From Streptomyces sp. NBC_01232 (lineage in GTDB: Bacteria > Actinomycetota > Actinomycetes > Streptomycetales > Streptomycetaceae), in NCBI RefSeq assembly GCF_035989885.1, contig NZ_CP108518.1:3888501-3952500 (forward strand): a stretch of 64,000 nt of DNA, read 5' to 3'. The translations under genes were made by a program, and so were the position numbers. Within the stretch, counting starts at the first letter, position 1, and each line of letters begins with the position of its first letter. Shown piece by piece: positions 45,569-55,462 of the stretch. The notes beneath the pieces are model-generated. The model was not told where the DNA came from, did no database searches, and was given only the letters and a program-made list of their open reading frames with translations.

Positions 45569-45587
45569 TACTTCTTCTTGCCCTGGG
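45569..45587. other. attL-like degenerate copy of the gpmA 3' end
   Basis: TTACTTCTTCTTGCCCTGG at 45569-45587 copies the end of gpmA (TTACTTCTTGCCCTGG at 47084-47099) with one extra CTT. This is what an integrative element leaves when it inserts at the 3' end of a gene. The core match is short, so this is inference. Confidence 0.5.
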
Positions 45588-45782
45588 TTTCGACTGCCCG
45601 AACTTTGGCCCTGGTCAGCGGGCGTACACCGCAACTGACCTGTGGCCAGACAGGTTCCAGGCGCCAGCACGCTCATGGTCTACGGGACGACAGGCCCCTT
45701 CCCTTGCGCGAGGGCCACTCGGGGTCAGCGGAGACGTCCCGGTCCGACGCCTCTGGACGCGACTCAAGGATTGAGGGAAATC

Positions 45783-46388
45783 CTACCAATCCTCGGGTTT
45801 ACCCACCAGCTCCTGACACTGCTCCAACTTGAGGGCTTGAACTTCAATCGCGAGCAGCCTGTGATGGCCGAGCTGTTCCGTAATGAGCTGCTCCGTATCC
45901 TCATTACGACTAACGGCGTACGCAACGGCACCGTAGGAGTTACCCAAGTCAGAGGCAGCCCGGATCAGATTTTTGACCCCATCCTGGTGGTCATCGGGCT
46001 TTTCAAGTGCCCGCCAGCTGCCTGCAAGGTGCAGGAAGGCGCCTCCGGTCGCCTCAAGTTTGTCGGAAACCGCATCGCGTTCAGATTGCGCCGGATCCGA
46101 CTTTTCATCCATTTCCACGAAGGATCCGGTTGCCTCTTCCATCTTGGGGCCGATGGAAGGGATTTCCTGCTGGCAAACCGAATTGACTTGATCTTGCCAC
46201 ACGCCAAATGCAGGCGCGTCGCTCTCGTATCGAGTCAGGACGAATGCAACAATACCGATGAGAGCCGAAGCGACACCTAACCACCAGCCGATGTGGGAGC
46301 GCAGCCTACTTCCGAGTGGCTCTCTTGAGGGCTCACGCGGCTCCGGTGAAGACTCGGCAGATCCTGGTTCTGGCGAAGCGTCATTCAT
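45783..46388 (-). CDS. Single-pass membrane protein of low GC, accessory
   Basis: A 201-residue protein. An acidic Pro/Glu/Ser-rich head (about 1-30) precedes one membrane helix (IGWWLGVASALIGIVAFVL, about 33-51) and an outer helical domain with Cys at about 71 and 190. No domain is recognised. G+C is clearly lower than around it and rare A/T-ending codons are frequent, suggesting transfer. It lies inside the gpmA-linked island scar. Confidence 0.7.
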   Translation of the reverse strand: MNDASPEPGSAESSPEPREPSREPLGSRLRSHIGWWLGVASALIGIVAFVLTRYESDAPAFGVWQDQVNSVCQQEIPSIGPKMEEATGSFVEMDEKSDPAQSERDAVSDKLEATGGAFLHLAGSWRALEKPDDHQDGVKNLIRAASDLGNSYGAVAYAVSRNEDTEQLITEQLGHHRLLAIEVQALKLEQCQELVGKPEDW

Positions 46389-46754
46389 AACCGCCTCCGC
46401 GGCTTCTGCGAGCGCGGATCACTCCGGCCCGCTCGCGCCGCCCCAATCCGGCGTCAGGTCGTTCACGACCACGCGGTGCATGTGCACATAACCACCTTGC
46501 CCCGCGACCGACCCGAGCGCATCCGAGGCACCCTGACGGCCGGCAGACGGCAGAGCAGTGGCGGCCCGTGGGGCCTCTACCGCTTCGGGGCTTCTGGAGG
46601 CTTTCGCAGGGGGCAGGACGGCCGCGCCCACCACGCTCTGCCCCAACCGGAAGAGCCGTCCTGGCCCCCATTGCTAGAGAGTTGAGGGAAACAGCGTCCG
46701 CCAATCCTTCCCCACCACCTCTGAACTGCACCGTTCCTAAGGACGCTGAACAAA
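46389..46754. other. Gene-poor part of the island scar
   Basis: 366 nt. A minus-strand frame (46419-46646) ends 30 nt before the membrane-protein start and could be the tail of a lost gene (VHMHRVVVNDLTPDWGGASGPE), but I cannot support it. TTGAGGGAAA occurs here (about 46682) and before the island gene (about 45773). Confidence 0.4.
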
Positions 46755-47147
46755 GTGTGTAGCTTCACGGGCCCCAACAATGGGCACGTCTGGCGGACGT
46801 CGCTGAATGAAGAACATTGGAAGCGCGCTCACGTGCTGCTGGACGCGGGCGAAAGCATCAAGGCCGTGAGCGAGTACCTGGGGCACTCCGATCCGGGACT
46901 CACCCTGAAGGTGTACGCCCGCCCCATGCCCGGCAACCGGGACCGCCCACGGCAGGCACTCGGTAATTCGGTGAAGCCCTGCGGCCGGACGGTCCCCCGT
47001 GAGGGCCCACAGTGGGCCCAGAGCAAACGAATGCCCCCGATCTGCGCCGTGTGCGCAAGTCAGGGGCATGATCGCTTTTGGTGTTACTTCTTGCCCTGGT
47101 TCTTGACGGCCTCGATGGCGGCCGCCGCGGCGTCCGGGTCGAGGTAG
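46755..47147 (+). pseudogene. Remnant of a tyrosine recombinase (integrase) C-terminus
   Basis: The frame contains RAHVLLDAGESIKAVSEYLG, then HSDPGLTLKVYARPMPG, the C-terminal catalytic block of phage/ICE integrases: the LGH-S motif and the Tyr nucleophile in KVYARPMPG. Everything upstream of this block is missing, including the catalytic Arg domain and the N-terminus, so the gene is dead. The frame runs past the real integrase end into gpmA antisense; similarity probably stops near 47030. It points towards the gpmA 3' end, as in elements whose int gene lies next to the attachment site. Confidence 0.8.
47031..47069 (-). terminator. Terminator after gpmA
   Basis: ATGCCCC (47031-47037) pairs with GGGGCAT (47063-47069) around an inner TGCGC/GCGCA stem. 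In the gpmA direction it is followed by TCGTTTG. It lies 15 nt past the gpmA stop. Confidence 0.75.
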
Positions 47148-47842
47148 GTGCCGCCGGGGTTCAGGGGCTTGAAGTCGGCGTCCAGTTCGTAGACGAGCGG
47201 GATGCCGGTCGGGATGTTCAGGCCCGTGATGTCGGCGTCGGAGATGCCGTCGAGATGCTTGACCAGACCGCGCAGGGAGTTGCCGTGCGCGGCGACCAGG
47301 ACCGTGCGGCCCGCGAGCAGGTCCGGGACGATGCCGTCGTACCAGTACGGCAGCATGCGCTCGACGACGTCCTTGAGGCACTCGGTGCGCGGGCGCAGCT
47401 CGTTCGGGATCGACGCGTAGCGCGGGTCCTCGGACTGCGAGAACTCCGTACCGTCCTCCAGAACCGGCGGCGGGGTGTCGTAGGAGCGGCGCCACAGCAT
47501 GAACTGCTCCTCGCCGAACTCCGCGAGGGTCTGCGCCTTGTCCTTGCCCTGGAGCGCACCGTAGTGGCGCTCGTTCAGGCGCCAGGAGCGGTGCACCGGG
47601 ATCCAGTGGCGGTCGGCGGCCTCCAGCGCGAGCTGCGCCGTGCGGATGGCGCGCTTCTGCAGGGAGGTGTGCAGAACGTCGGGCAGCAGGCCGGCGTCCT
47701 TGAGCAGCTCACCGCCGCGGACCGCCTCCTTCTCGCCCTTCTCGGTGAGGTTGACGTCCACCCAGCCGGTGAACAGGTTCTTCGCGTTCCAGTCGCTCTC
47801 GCCGTGGCGGAGGAGGATCAGCTTGTACGGTGCGTCGGCCAT
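47084..47842 (-). CDS. gpmA: 2,3-bisphosphoglycerate-dependent phosphoglycerate mutase
   Basis: A 252-residue d[23 protein letters not shown] carries the phospho-His near residue 14, and [17 protein letters not shown] the second catalytic His near 186. It interconverts 3- and 2-phosphoglycerate in glycolysis. TAGGCT lies seven bases before the ATG (leaderless). Its 3' end seems to have served as an integration site: a degenerate copy lies 1.5 kb away with an integrase remnant between. Confidence 0.95.
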   Translation of the reverse strand: MADAPYKLILLRHGESDWNAKNLFTGWVDVNLTEKGEKEAVRGGELLKDAGLLPDVLHTSLQKRAIRTAQLALEAADRHWIPVHRSWRLNERHYGALQGKDKAQTLAEFGEEQFMLWRRSYDTPPPVLEDGTEFSQSEDPRYASIPNELRPRTECLKDVVERMLPYWYDGIVPDLLAGRTVLVAAHGNSLRGLVKHLDGISDADITGLNIPTGIPLVYELDADFKPLNPGGTYLDPDAAAAAIEAVKNQGKK

Positions 47843-47898
47843 GCGCACGAGCCTAGTGGACGCCCCCTGGAGCTCGCGCGCGGTGCCCGGTCCCGCCG

Positions 47899-47968
47899 GA
47901 TTGACGGCACGCGTCAATCGAGTGGCGCCCGGATCCCCGCCACTCGTAATGTGCACCGCGTACGAGTG
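47899..47968. promoter_or_regulatory. Two palindromes in the gpmA/MFS divergent region
   Basis: GATTGACG-N5-CGTCAATC (47899-47919) and CACTCGTA-N12-TACGAGTG (47941-47968) are both perfect. The second ends 27 bp before the MFS start. They look like regulator sites, but no regulator gene is adjacent. Confidence 0.5.
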
Positions 47969-47995
47969 ATGCTTACACCGCCGGGGGGATCCTTC

Positions 47996-49369
47996 ATGTC
48001 CGCTGCCCGTTTGGCACAAGCCGCCCGGGAGAGCGTCTCGGGGCTGCCCCGGGCCTTCTGGTGGCTCTGGGCGAGCACCCTGGTGAACCGGCTCGGTGCC
48101 TTCGTCGCCACCTTCATGACGCTGTACCTGACCCTGGACCGGGGCTACTCGGCCTCCTTCGCCGGACTCGTGGTCGCCCTCCACGGTCTCGGCGGTGTGA
48201 TCTCCTCCCTCGTCGCCGGTGTGATGACCGACCGGCTGGGGCGCCGCCCCACGATGCTCGCGGCCCAGGCCTCGACCGCGTTCTCGGTGGCACTGCTCGG
48301 CTTCATGGAACACCCGGCGGCGATCGCGGCCGTGGCCCTGCTGGTCGGTATGACCTCGAACGCCTCCCGGCCGGCGGTCGCGGCGATGATGGCGGACATC
48401 GTCCGCCCCGGGGACCGCGTACGGGCCTTCGCGCTCAACTACTGGGCCATCAACCTCGGCTTCGCCGTCAGCGCGATGGCGGCGGGCCTGATCGCGGAGT
48501 ACAGCTACCTGGCCGGCTTCCTGGGTGAGGCGGCGCTGACGCTGGCCTGCGCGGTGCTGGTCTTCGTGAAGGTTCCCGAGTCCCGGCCCGAGGGCGCGCC
48601 GGCCGATGCGGGCGAGGGGGCCGCGGCGGAGCCCGCGATCGGGCTCGGGACGGTGCTGCGCGACGGGCGGTTCATGGGCGTCGTCGGGCTGTCGTTCCTG
48701 ATCTCGCTGATCTTCACACAGGGGTCGGTCGGCCTGCCGGTCGCCATGGGCGCCGCCGGCTTCTCGCCCGGGGACTACGGACTGGTCGTCGCCGTGAACG
48801 GACTGCTGATCGTGCTGCTGCAGATCCCGGTCACCCGGTTCATCGAGCACCGCGACCCGCAGAGGCTGCTGGTGATCTCGGCGCTGCTGGCGGGGTACGG
48901 GTTCGCGCTGACGGCCTTCGCCGGGCCGCTGTGGGCGTACGCGCTGACGGTGTGCGTGTGGACGCTCGCGGAGATCGTGAACTCGCCCACCCAGATGAGC
49001 CTGGTCGTGCGGCTCTCGCCGGTGCACGGCCGCGGGCGCTACCAGGGCGTCTACTCGATGTCCTGGTCCGTGGCCGCGCTGGTGGCGCCGCTGATGGCGG
49101 GCGTCCTGATCGACCGGCTCGGGGCCGGCTGGCTGTGGGGGGCGACGGGCGTGCTGGGCACGGTGGCGGCGGCCGGCTACTGGCTGCTGATGCGCAGCCT
49201 CCCCGAGAGTGCGGCGGGTGTGGCTGCCGGGGGGCGCGTGCCGACGGACGCGGCCGGCGTGTCCGCCGACGCGGCGGGTGCGCCGGCCAAGGCGGCCGGG
49301 GTGTCCGCCGACGCGGCGGGCGAGGCCGGGGCGCCGGCGAAGCCCGCGGCGGCGGCCGGCGTGGCCTAG
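47996..49369 (+). CDS. MFS drug/metabolite transporter
   Basis: A 457-residue transporter with about 12 membrane helices. The MFS loop motif [14 protein letters not shown] lies near residue 76, between helices 2 and 3. The family exports drugs or metabolites by proton exchange. The C-terminal 45 residues are Ala/Gly-rich repeats ([18 protein letters not shown]...), a low-complexity tail. The start after a G-rich GGGGGGAT is good. Substrate unknown. Confidence 0.88.
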   Translation: MSAARLAQAARESVSGLPRAFWWLWASTLVNRLGAFVATFMTLYLTLDRGYSASFAGLVVALHGLGGVISSLVAGVMTDRLGRRPTMLAAQASTAFSVALLGFMEHPAAIAAVALLVGMTSNASRPAVAAMMADIVRPGDRVRAFALNYWAINLGFAVSAMAAGLIAEYSYLAGFLGEAALTLACAVLVFVKVPESRPEGAPADAGEGAAAEPAIGLGTVLRDGRFMGVVGLSFLISLIFTQGSVGLPVAMGAAGFSPGDYGLVVAVNGLLIVLLQIPVTRFIEHRDPQRLLVISALLAGYGFALTAFAGPLWAYALTVCVWTLAEIVNSPTQMSLVVRLSPVHGRGRYQGVYSMSWSVAALVAPLMAGVLIDRLGAGWLWGATGVLGTVAAAGYWLLMRSLPESAAGVAAGGRVPTDAAGVSADAAGAPAKAAGVSADAAGEAGAPAKPAAAAGVA

Positions 49370-49425
49370 GTCGTCAGAGTCCCGCCCGGCCCGCGGCGCC
49401 CGGACCCGCCCGGACCCGGACGGGG

Positions 49426-49911
49426 CTACGACGGCTGCGTCAGGTGCTTGAACGCGTCGAGGTTGAAGGTCGGCTCGCCGCGCGAGACCCGCCATGCGTA
49501 CTCGCGCCGGATCGCACTCGCGAAGCCCAGCTCCAGCAGGGTGTTGAAGGAGCCGTCCGCCGCCTCCAGGACCGTGCCGAGCAGCCGGTCCAGCTCGTCC
49601 GGGTCGACGACGGACAGGGGGAGCCGCGCCGTGAGGTAGATGTCGCCGAGGCGGTCCACCGCGTACGCCATGCCGTACAGCTTGAGGTTGCGCTCCAGCA
49701 GCCAGCGGTGGACGCCCGCCTCGTTCTCGTCGGGGTGCCGGATCACGAAGGCGTTGACCGACAGCGAATGCCGGCCGACCTTGAGCGAGCAGGTGGTGCT
49801 CAGCTTGCGGGTGCCGGGGAGCTGGATGACGTAGGACCCCGGCTCGGGGCTCTCCCAGCTCAGCTCCGCGGCGGTGAGCGCGCTCTCGATGATCTCGGCG
49901 GTGTCAGCCAT
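49426..49911 (-). CDS. YbjN-domain protein
   Basis: A 161-residue protein with a YbjN (type III secretion chaperone-like) fold: [21 protein letters not shown] and [31 protein letters not shown]. The function in actinobacteria is unknown; a chaperone role is possible. The ATG at 49911 lies inside the last codons of mshA (8-nt overlap) and has TACGCT six bases upstream. It is therefore probably both coupled to mshA and able to start alone. Confidence 0.85.
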   Translation of the reverse strand: MADTAEIIESALTAAELSWESPEPGSYVIQLPGTRKLSTTCSLKVGRHSLSVNAFVIRHPDENEAGVHRWLLERNLKLYGMAYAVDRLGDIYLTARLPLSVVDPDELDRLLGTVLEAADGSFNTLLELGFASAIRREYAWRVSRGEPTFNLDAFKHLTQPS

Positions 49912-51274
49912 GGTGGGAGCGTACGCGACGACGATGATCATGCATGGCCGCGGTGTAGACGTCGGCCGTGCCGCTCGCAGCGGTGTCCCAGCCGAAGAAC
50001 TGCGCGTGCCGCGCCGCCTCGGCGCCCATCCGGTCCGCGAGCCCGGGCTCGTCCACGAAGCGCCGCAGCTCCCGCGCGTAGTCCACCGGGTCGTGCCCGG
50101 GTACGAGGATCCCCGTGACCCCGTCGTTGACGGCGACGGGCAGTCCGCCGACCTCGGCGGCGAGCACCGGCGTACCGGCGGCCTGGGCCTCTATCGCGAC
50201 GAGGCCGAAGGACTCGCTGTAGGAGGGCATGACCAGGACGGACGCCGCCCGGAACCAGTCCGCGAGCCCGTCCTGCGCGACCGGCGGGTGGAAGTGCACG
50301 AGGTCGGCGATCCCGAGCTTCGCGGCGAGCTTCTGCAGCCCCTCCGGTTTGGCGAGGCCGCTGCCGCTGGGACCGCCGACGACGGGGACGAAGAGGCGGC
50401 GGCGCAGCGACGGGTCCCGGTCGACCATGACCGCGGTGGCGCGCAGCAGGATGTCGGGGGCCTTCAGCGGCTGGATCCGCCCGGCGAAGAGGGGGATGAC
50501 CGCGTCCTGCGGCAGGCCGAGGCGGGCACGGGCGGCGGCCCGCCCGTCGCCGACCGTGAAGCGGTCGAGGTTCACGCCGGGGTGGACGACGGCCACCTTG
50601 CCGGGGTCCGCCTCGTAGTGCCGGACGAGCTCGTCGGCCTCCTCGGCGGTGTTCGCGATGAGCCGGTCGGCGGCGGCCACGATCTGGGTCTCGCCTATGA
50701 CGCGGGCGGCGGGCTCGGGCGTGTCCCCCTCGGCCATCGCCGCGTTCTTGACCTTCGCCATGGTGTGCATGGCGTGCACGAGCGGGACGCCCCAGCGTTC
50801 GGCGGCGAGCCAGCCCACGTGGCCGGAGAGCCAGTAGTGGGAGTGGACGAGGTCGTAGTAGCCGGGGCGGTGGCCGGCCCAGGCCTGCATGACGCCGTGG
50901 GTGAAGGCGCACAGCTGGGCCGGGAGCTCCTCCTTGGCGAGGCCTTCGTACGGGCCCGCGTCCACGTGCCGTACGAGGACCCCGGGAGCCAGCTCGACCA
51001 CGGGCGGCAGCCCGCCGGTGGTGGCCCGGGTGAAGATCTCGACCTCGATGTTGATCGCGGCGAGCCGCTTGGCCAGCTCCACGATGTAGACGTTCATTCC
51101 GCCGGCGTCGCCGGTGCCGGGCTGGTGCAGCGGTGAGGTGTGCACGCTGAGCATGGCCACGCGGCGCGGCTTGCGGTGGTGGCCGACGGCCGGCAGGCGC
51201 AGCCGGGGCGGGTCGTGGCGGGTGGCACGGGCGGCAGCGAGTCGACCACTGAGGCGGGACACGTACTGGCTCAA
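49904..51274 (-). CDS. mshA: D-inositol-3-phosphate glycosyltransferase MshA (mycothiol)
   Basis: A 456-residue GT4 glycosyltransferase. It joins UDP-GlcNAc to inositol-3-phosphate, the first mycothiol step. Visible are [26 protein letters not shown] near 30, VHSHYWLSG near 127, [15 protein letters not shown] near 250 and [20 protein letters not shown] near 343 (donor site). The start is TTG ([10 protein letters not shown]), preceded by AGAGGAC, and this N-terminus matches Streptomyces MshA as I remember it. A much longer open frame upstream is not coding. Confidence 0.93.
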   Translation of the reverse strand: MSQYVSRLSGRLAAARATRHDPPRLRLPAVGHHRKPRRVAMLSVHTSPLHQPGTGDAGGMNVYIVELAKRLAAINIEVEIFTRATTGGLPPVVELAPGVLVRHVDAGPYEGLAKEELPAQLCAFTHGVMQAWAGHRPGYYDLVHSHYWLSGHVGWLAAERWGVPLVHAMHTMAKVKNAAMAEGDTPEPAARVIGETQIVAAADRLIANTAEEADELVRHYEADPGKVAVVHPGVNLDRFTVGDGRAAARARLGLPQDAVIPLFAGRIQPLKAPDILLRATAVMVDRDPSLRRRLFVPVVGGPSGSGLAKPEGLQKLAAKLGIADLVHFHPPVAQDGLADWFRAASVLVMPSYSESFGLVAIEAQAAGTPVLAAEVGGLPVAVNDGVTGILVPGHDPVDYARELRRFVDEPGLADRMGAEAARHAQFFGWDTAASGTADVYTAAMHDHRRRVRSHHG

Positions 51275-51514
51275 GGGACCAGTCCTCTCGGCTCGGACGG
51301 CGCGCGCACGACGCTCGGACGGCATGCCGGACGGCATGACGGCGGGAGCGCGGAAGGCGCCCTGCAAGGAGTGCAACCCGGATGGCCGTGCCCCGCATTC
51401 CGGGGTGTCCGTTTTTCCTGGAGGTTTCCTCCTCTTCAGTGGTGCGTCAGGGGTGCGGCAGTGGTCCGTCGCACGGTTTTCATGGTGTGCGTACCCTCCG
51501 CTTACCCTCGGCTC

Positions 51515-52336
51515 ATGGCCTCCCGCAGTACCCCGCCCCCCAGCCGCGCGCCCGGCCGCCCCGTGGGCTCGGTGACCCGCGGAACGACCAATCCGAACCG
51601 ATTGCGCCGAATGGACCGCTGGATCGCGGCCACCCACGGGGCCGCGCTGCGGCGCGCGGAGGCACCGGTCGCCGTCGATCTCGGCTACGGGGCCGCGCCC
51701 TGGACCGCGGTCGAGCTGCTGGCGCGGCTGCGGGACGCGGCTCCGCGGGTACGGGTGGTCGGCATCGAGATCGAGCCGGCGCGGGTGGCGGGGGCGAAGC
51801 CGTACGAGCGGGAGGGGCTGAGCTTTCGGCACGGCGGTTTCGAGGTGCCACTGGACGGCGGGGCCCGCCCGGCGCTGATCCGCGCGGCGAACGTTCTGCG
51901 CCAGTACGACGAGGAGCAGGTCACGGAGGTCTGGGCGCGGCTGTGCGCACGGCTGGCCCCGGACGGGCTGCTGGTGGAGGGGACCTGCGACGAGATCGGG
52001 CGGCGGCACGTGTGGGTGGCACTGGGTCCGGAGGGGGCGCGCACGGTGACCTTCGCGACCCGGCTGGGGTCCCTGGAGCGTCCGTCCGACCTGGCGGAGC
52101 GGCTGCCGAAGGCGCTGATCCACCGGAACGTGCCGGGCGAGCCGGTGCACGCGTTCCTGCGCGACTTCGACCGGGCGTGGGCCGCGGCGGCTCCGTACGC
52201 CTCGTACGGGGCGCGGCAGCGCTGGATCCGGACGGCACGGGCCTTGGCCGGCGACTGGCCGCTGGTGGACGGGCCGCGGCGGTGGCGGCAGGGGGAACTG
52301 ACGCTGCCCTGGGAGGCGTTGCGCCCGGTGGGGTGA
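51515..52336 (+). CDS. Class I SAM-dependent methyltransferase-like protein
   Basis: A 273-residue Rossmann-fold protein. [21 protein letters not shown] is the SAM-binding motif I near residue 52, GIEIEPARV motif II near 90, and [14 protein letters not shown] lies near 130. The substrate is unknown. It diverges from mshA and has TACCCT six to seven bases before the ATG. The preceding open frame overlaps the mshA promoter and is not used. Confidence 0.82.
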   Translation: MASRSTPPPSRAPGRPVGSVTRGTTNPNRLRRMDRWIAATHGAALRRAEAPVAVDLGYGAAPWTAVELLARLRDAAPRVRVVGIEIEPARVAGAKPYEREGLSFRHGGFEVPLDGGARPALIRAANVLRQYDEEQVTEVWARLCARLAPDGLLVEGTCDEIGRRHVWVALGPEGARTVTFATRLGSLERPSDLAERLPKALIHRNVPGEPVHAFLRDFDRAWAAAAPYASYGARQRWIRTARALAGDWPLVDGPRRWRQGELTLPWEALRPVG

Positions 52337-52555
52337 AGTGGCGTGAATGCGGTGTTCCGGGGAACCGGTGACGGGGGTGGGCCGTTGAGCTGTGCGGGGC
52401 TGGGGGCGGGCGTCCGTTGGGGCGGACAAGATCGGAACGCCGTCCACAAGGGTGTTGGATTTCATCGACTCGTGGCACCATCCCGATGGCAGTGAGAAGT
52501 TACTGATGAATAGTCAGATCTGATACGGGATCTGGCTCGGGTGCCTGGGGGGACC

Positions 52556-53650
52556 ATGGGAGCCGTAAGGCGACGGCGAGGCGCAAGCTCACTCGTGCTG
52601 CTCTGCACGATGGCGATACTGACGGCGCCGGGCCTCGCGACGGGCCTGGCCCACGCGGCACCGGTGGCACCGGCCGCGCCCGCCGCTCCGGCGGCTCCGC
52701 TGCCCGAGCCGGGCGCGAAGTCCCTGGAGCAGGTCCGCAAGGAGATCGAGGAGCTGTACCGGCAGGCGGGCACCGCCACGGACGCCTACAACCTCGCCGA
52801 GGCCGAGACCAAGGCCCAGTCGGACAAGATCGTCGAGATTGCCAATCTCATCGTCGCCGGCAAGGAGAAGATCTCCACCCTGAAGAACCGGGCCGGCGCC
52901 GCCGCTCGCGCCCAGTACCGCTCGGGCGGCTTGCCGCCGGGCGCGCGGCTGGCCCTGAGCGACGACCCGAACGAGTTCCTCGACGGGGCCGGCCGGCTGC
53001 GGCAGGGCGAGAAGGCCACCTCGGGCCTGATCTCCGAACTGGACCGCACCCAGCAGGACTTGGTGGACTACGCCCAGGAGGCGAACGAGCGCTGGGCCAC
53101 CCTGGAGGCCAACCGGGTCAAGCAGGAGGGCGCCAAGAAGCAGATCGAGGAGAAGATCAAGGCTGCGGAGGGGCTGGAGAGCAAGCTGGAGGCCGAGGAG
53201 AAGGCCAAGCTGATCCAGCTGGAGCACGAAGCCCAGTACAGGGCGCAGACGGCGTGGCTGTCGACGGGCGCGATGAAGGACGTCAAGGGCTCGGCGACCG
53301 ACGCGGGCAAGCGGGCCGTGCAGTTCGCCACCGCCCAGATCGGCAAGCCGTACCGCTGGGGCGCGACGGGTCCGGGCTCGTTCGACTGCTCCGGCCTGAC
53401 CTCCCAGGCCTGGCTGGCGGCCGGCCGGGGCATCCCGCGCACCTCGCAGGAGCAGCTGCGGCTGCTGCCGAAGGTCGCGCTGAAGGACATGCGCCCGGGC
53501 GATCTGATCATCTACTTCGACGACGCGACCCACGTCGGCATGTACGTCGGCGACGGCGCGATGGTCCACGCCCCGCGGCCCGGCCGGGACGTGACGATGG
53601 CGGGCGCGGGCTCGATGCCGATCAAGGCAGTGGTCCGCCCCGACGCGTAA
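52556..53650 (+). CDS. NlpC/P60 peptidoglycan endopeptidase, secreted
   Basis: A 364-residue cell-wall hydrolase. A signal peptide ends near AHA-AP. A Pro/Ala linker and a long coiled coil follow (about 50-240, rich in E/K/Q/A). The NlpC/P60 domain has the Cys nucleophile in GSFDCSGLTSQAW near 280, His in DATHVGMYVG and a second His in VHAPRPG. It cuts D-Glu-mesoDAP-type bonds; the coiled coil resembles RipA/D-type regulators. The ATG at 52556 is preferred to the GTG at 52541 because GGGGGGACC precedes it. Confidence 0.92.
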   Translation: MGAVRRRRGASSLVLLCTMAILTAPGLATGLAHAAPVAPAAPAAPAAPLPEPGAKSLEQVRKEIEELYRQAGTATDAYNLAEAETKAQSDKIVEIANLIVAGKEKISTLKNRAGAAARAQYRSGGLPPGARLALSDDPNEFLDGAGRLRQGEKATSGLISELDRTQQDLVDYAQEANERWATLEANRVKQEGAKKQIEEKIKAAEGLESKLEAEEKAKLIQLEHEAQYRAQTAWLSTGAMKDVKGSATDAGKRAVQFATAQIGKPYRWGATGPGSFDCSGLTSQAWLAAGRGIPRTSQEQLRLLPKVALKDMRPGDLIIYFDDATHVGMYVGDGAMVHAPRPGRDVTMAGAGSMPIKAVVRPDA

Positions 53651-54079
53651 GCCCCTGCGGGGTTGCCCGGCACACGGGGGCGGGATGCCGGGCCGGTGCG
53701 TGCGCGGACGCGCAGGCGGGCACGCATGCGCAGGCGTGCCCGGGCGCGCCACGGCCCGGCACCCCGCCCCCGTCCCGCCTGCGCCCCCGGCCTTGCCTCC
53801 GCCTTCGCCCCCGGTCCGGCCTGCGCCCCGCCGCCGGGGCGCAGCGATCCGCGACCGGTCCGAAGCGGAGGGAACCCGCAGGGGCCGGGACACGTCTCGC
53901 TGGACGGGACGAAACGCCGCCCCGCCGTGACCTTTGTCATCCAGTGAGGCCGTTTTTCCCCCGCGATAACCGCATATGACGGAGGCCTTCGCCAAGAACG
54001 GCATTCCGTTTGCCGGGCAGGGACCGCTAGGGTCTGCCGGACGAGCGCACCCTCGGGGGGAGGGAAGGAACCGGAGACG
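53651..54079. other. 430-bp intergenic region with a terminator and G/C-rich repeats
   Basis: It holds a perfect hairpin CTGCGCCCCG-CCGC-CGGGGCGCAG (53821-53844), alternating GCGC-type stretches (about 53690-53755), and an AT-richer tail (53935-54000) likely to carry the next promoter. No gene is supported. Confidence 0.5.
53821..53844. terminator. Hairpin after the NlpC/P60 gene
   Basis: A perfect 10-bp stem with a 4-nt loop, 170 nt past the stop codon. Confidence 0.6.
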
Positions 54080-55444
54080 ATGCCCGTACCCGTACCGCGG
54101 CAGAGGGACACCCCGGCCACGGAGAGCGGTCAGGCCGTTCTGCACACCGCCGCCCCGGCCCCGGCCGCCACGGGCGTCGCGCAGGCGACCCCTCACGCCA
54201 CCGCGCTGACCCTCCTCGTCATCGAGGACGATCCGGCCGGCGGTCTCACCGTCCCCGAGATCCTCGACGCCGACGGCCACCGCATCCGGCTCCGCACCGC
54301 CCGCAACCTCACCGAGGCCGAGCGGCTGCTCACGCCCGACGTGAACTGCATCCTGCTGGACCTGTCCCTCCCGGACACCAGCGCCCGTACGCCGGGAGCC
54401 GCGGCCAACGGCACGGTCAACGGCACCGCCGGCGGCACGGGCAACGGCACGGCCACCGCCACCGCCGTGGACCGGCTGGTCGCCCTGCGCCAGGTCCTGC
54501 GCATCGCCCCGCGCCACGCCGTCCTCGTGCTCACCGACGAGGACGACGCCGAGCGCGCGGCCGAGGCCGTCCGCGTCGGCGCCCAGGACTTCCTCTTCCG
54601 GGACGAGCTGGACGGCCGGCTGCTGAGCCGCGCCATCCGCTACGCCGTGGAGAGAAAACGGGCGGACATCGCCCAGTACAAGCTTGCAGAATCGAAACTG
54701 CGCGCCCAGGAGAACGCCCGGCTGGAACGCGGTCTGCTCCCGACCCCGCTGCTGGAGGGTTCCGACCTCCGCTTCGCGGCCCGCTACCGCCCCGGCCGCA
54801 GCCGGGCCCTGCTCGGCGGTGACTTCTACGACACCGTCCGCACCCCCGACGGCACCGTCCACGCCATGATCGGCGACGTCTGCGGCCACGGCCCCGACGA
54901 GGCCGCCCTCGGCGTCGAGCTCCGCATCGCCTGGCGCGCCCTGACCCTGGCCGGCCTCTGCGGCGACGACCTGCTGGCCACCCTCCAGGAGGTCCTGGAG
55001 GTGGAGCGGCCGTGCGAGGAGATCTTCGCGACGCTGTGCACGGTCGACATCGCCCCGGACGGACGCCGCGCCGGCCTGTGCCTGGCCGGCCATCCGGCAC
55101 CGCTGATCTCCCGGCCGGGCCGCCGTGCGCAGCTGCTCCCGTACGAGAACAGCGGCCCGGCCCTCGGGCTGCTGCCGAGGGCCCGCTGGCCGCGCCGCCA
55201 GGTGGAGCTCGGCGGGAGCTGGAGCCTGATGCTCTACACCGACGGCCTGATCGAGGGCCACATCGGCGAGGGCAAGGAACGCCTGGGCCAGGACGGGATG
55301 GTCGACATGATCAACCGCCACCTGGACCGCGGTCTGAGCGGTGAGGCCCTGCTGGAGGCCTCCGTCACCGAGGCGCGCCGGCTCAACGGCGGCGAGCTCA
55401 CCGACGACGTGGCCGTGGTCCTGCTCTCCCGCGCCGAGGGCTGA
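54080..55444 (+). CDS. Response regulator fused to PP2C (RsbU/SpoIIE) phosphatase
   Basis: A 454-residue fusion. The receiver domain (about 42-200) has the acidic pair VIEDD and phospho-Asp in CILLDLSLPD. A helical linker (about 200-225) and a PP2C domain (about 235-452) follow, with metal motifs LGGDFYDTV, GDVCGHGPDE and ELTDDVAVVLL. It likely dephosphorylates an anti-sigma antagonist when phosphorylated. Odd points: an NGT/TAT-rich insertion of about 30 residues (near 108-140) splits the receiver, and the usual receiver Lys is Arg (FLFRDE). Confidence 0.88.
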   Translation: MPVPVPRQRDTPATESGQAVLHTAAPAPAATGVAQATPHATALTLLVIEDDPAGGLTVPEILDADGHRIRLRTARNLTEAERLLTPDVNCILLDLSLPDTSARTPGAAANGTVNGTAGGTGNGTATATAVDRLVALRQVLRIAPRHAVLVLTDEDDAERAAEAVRVGAQDFLFRDELDGRLLSRAIRYAVERKRADIAQYKLAESKLRAQENARLERGLLPTPLLEGSDLRFAARYRPGRSRALLGGDFYDTVRTPDGTVHAMIGDVCGHGPDEAALGVELRIAWRALTLAGLCGDDLLATLQEVLEVERPCEEIFATLCTVDIAPDGRRAGLCLAGHPAPLISRPGRRAQLLPYENSGPALGLLPRARWPRRQVELGGSWSLMLYTDGLIEGHIGEGKERLGQDGMVDMINRHLDRGLSGEALLEASVTEARRLNGGELTDDVAVVLLSRAEG

Positions 55445-55462
55445 GCCCGGCCGGGGCTCCGG

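Noticed and set aside
46419..46646. 75-codon minus-strand frame in the island scar
   Set aside because: No domain and no ribosome site; it may be the tail of a lost gene, but the evidence is too weak for a CDS entry.
52340..52555. Possible c-di-AMP (ydaO) riboswitch before the NlpC/P60 gene, as known for some Streptomyces wall hydrolases
   Set aside because: I could not match the conserved ydaO core segments; the region is only 216 nt and shows no convincing fold.
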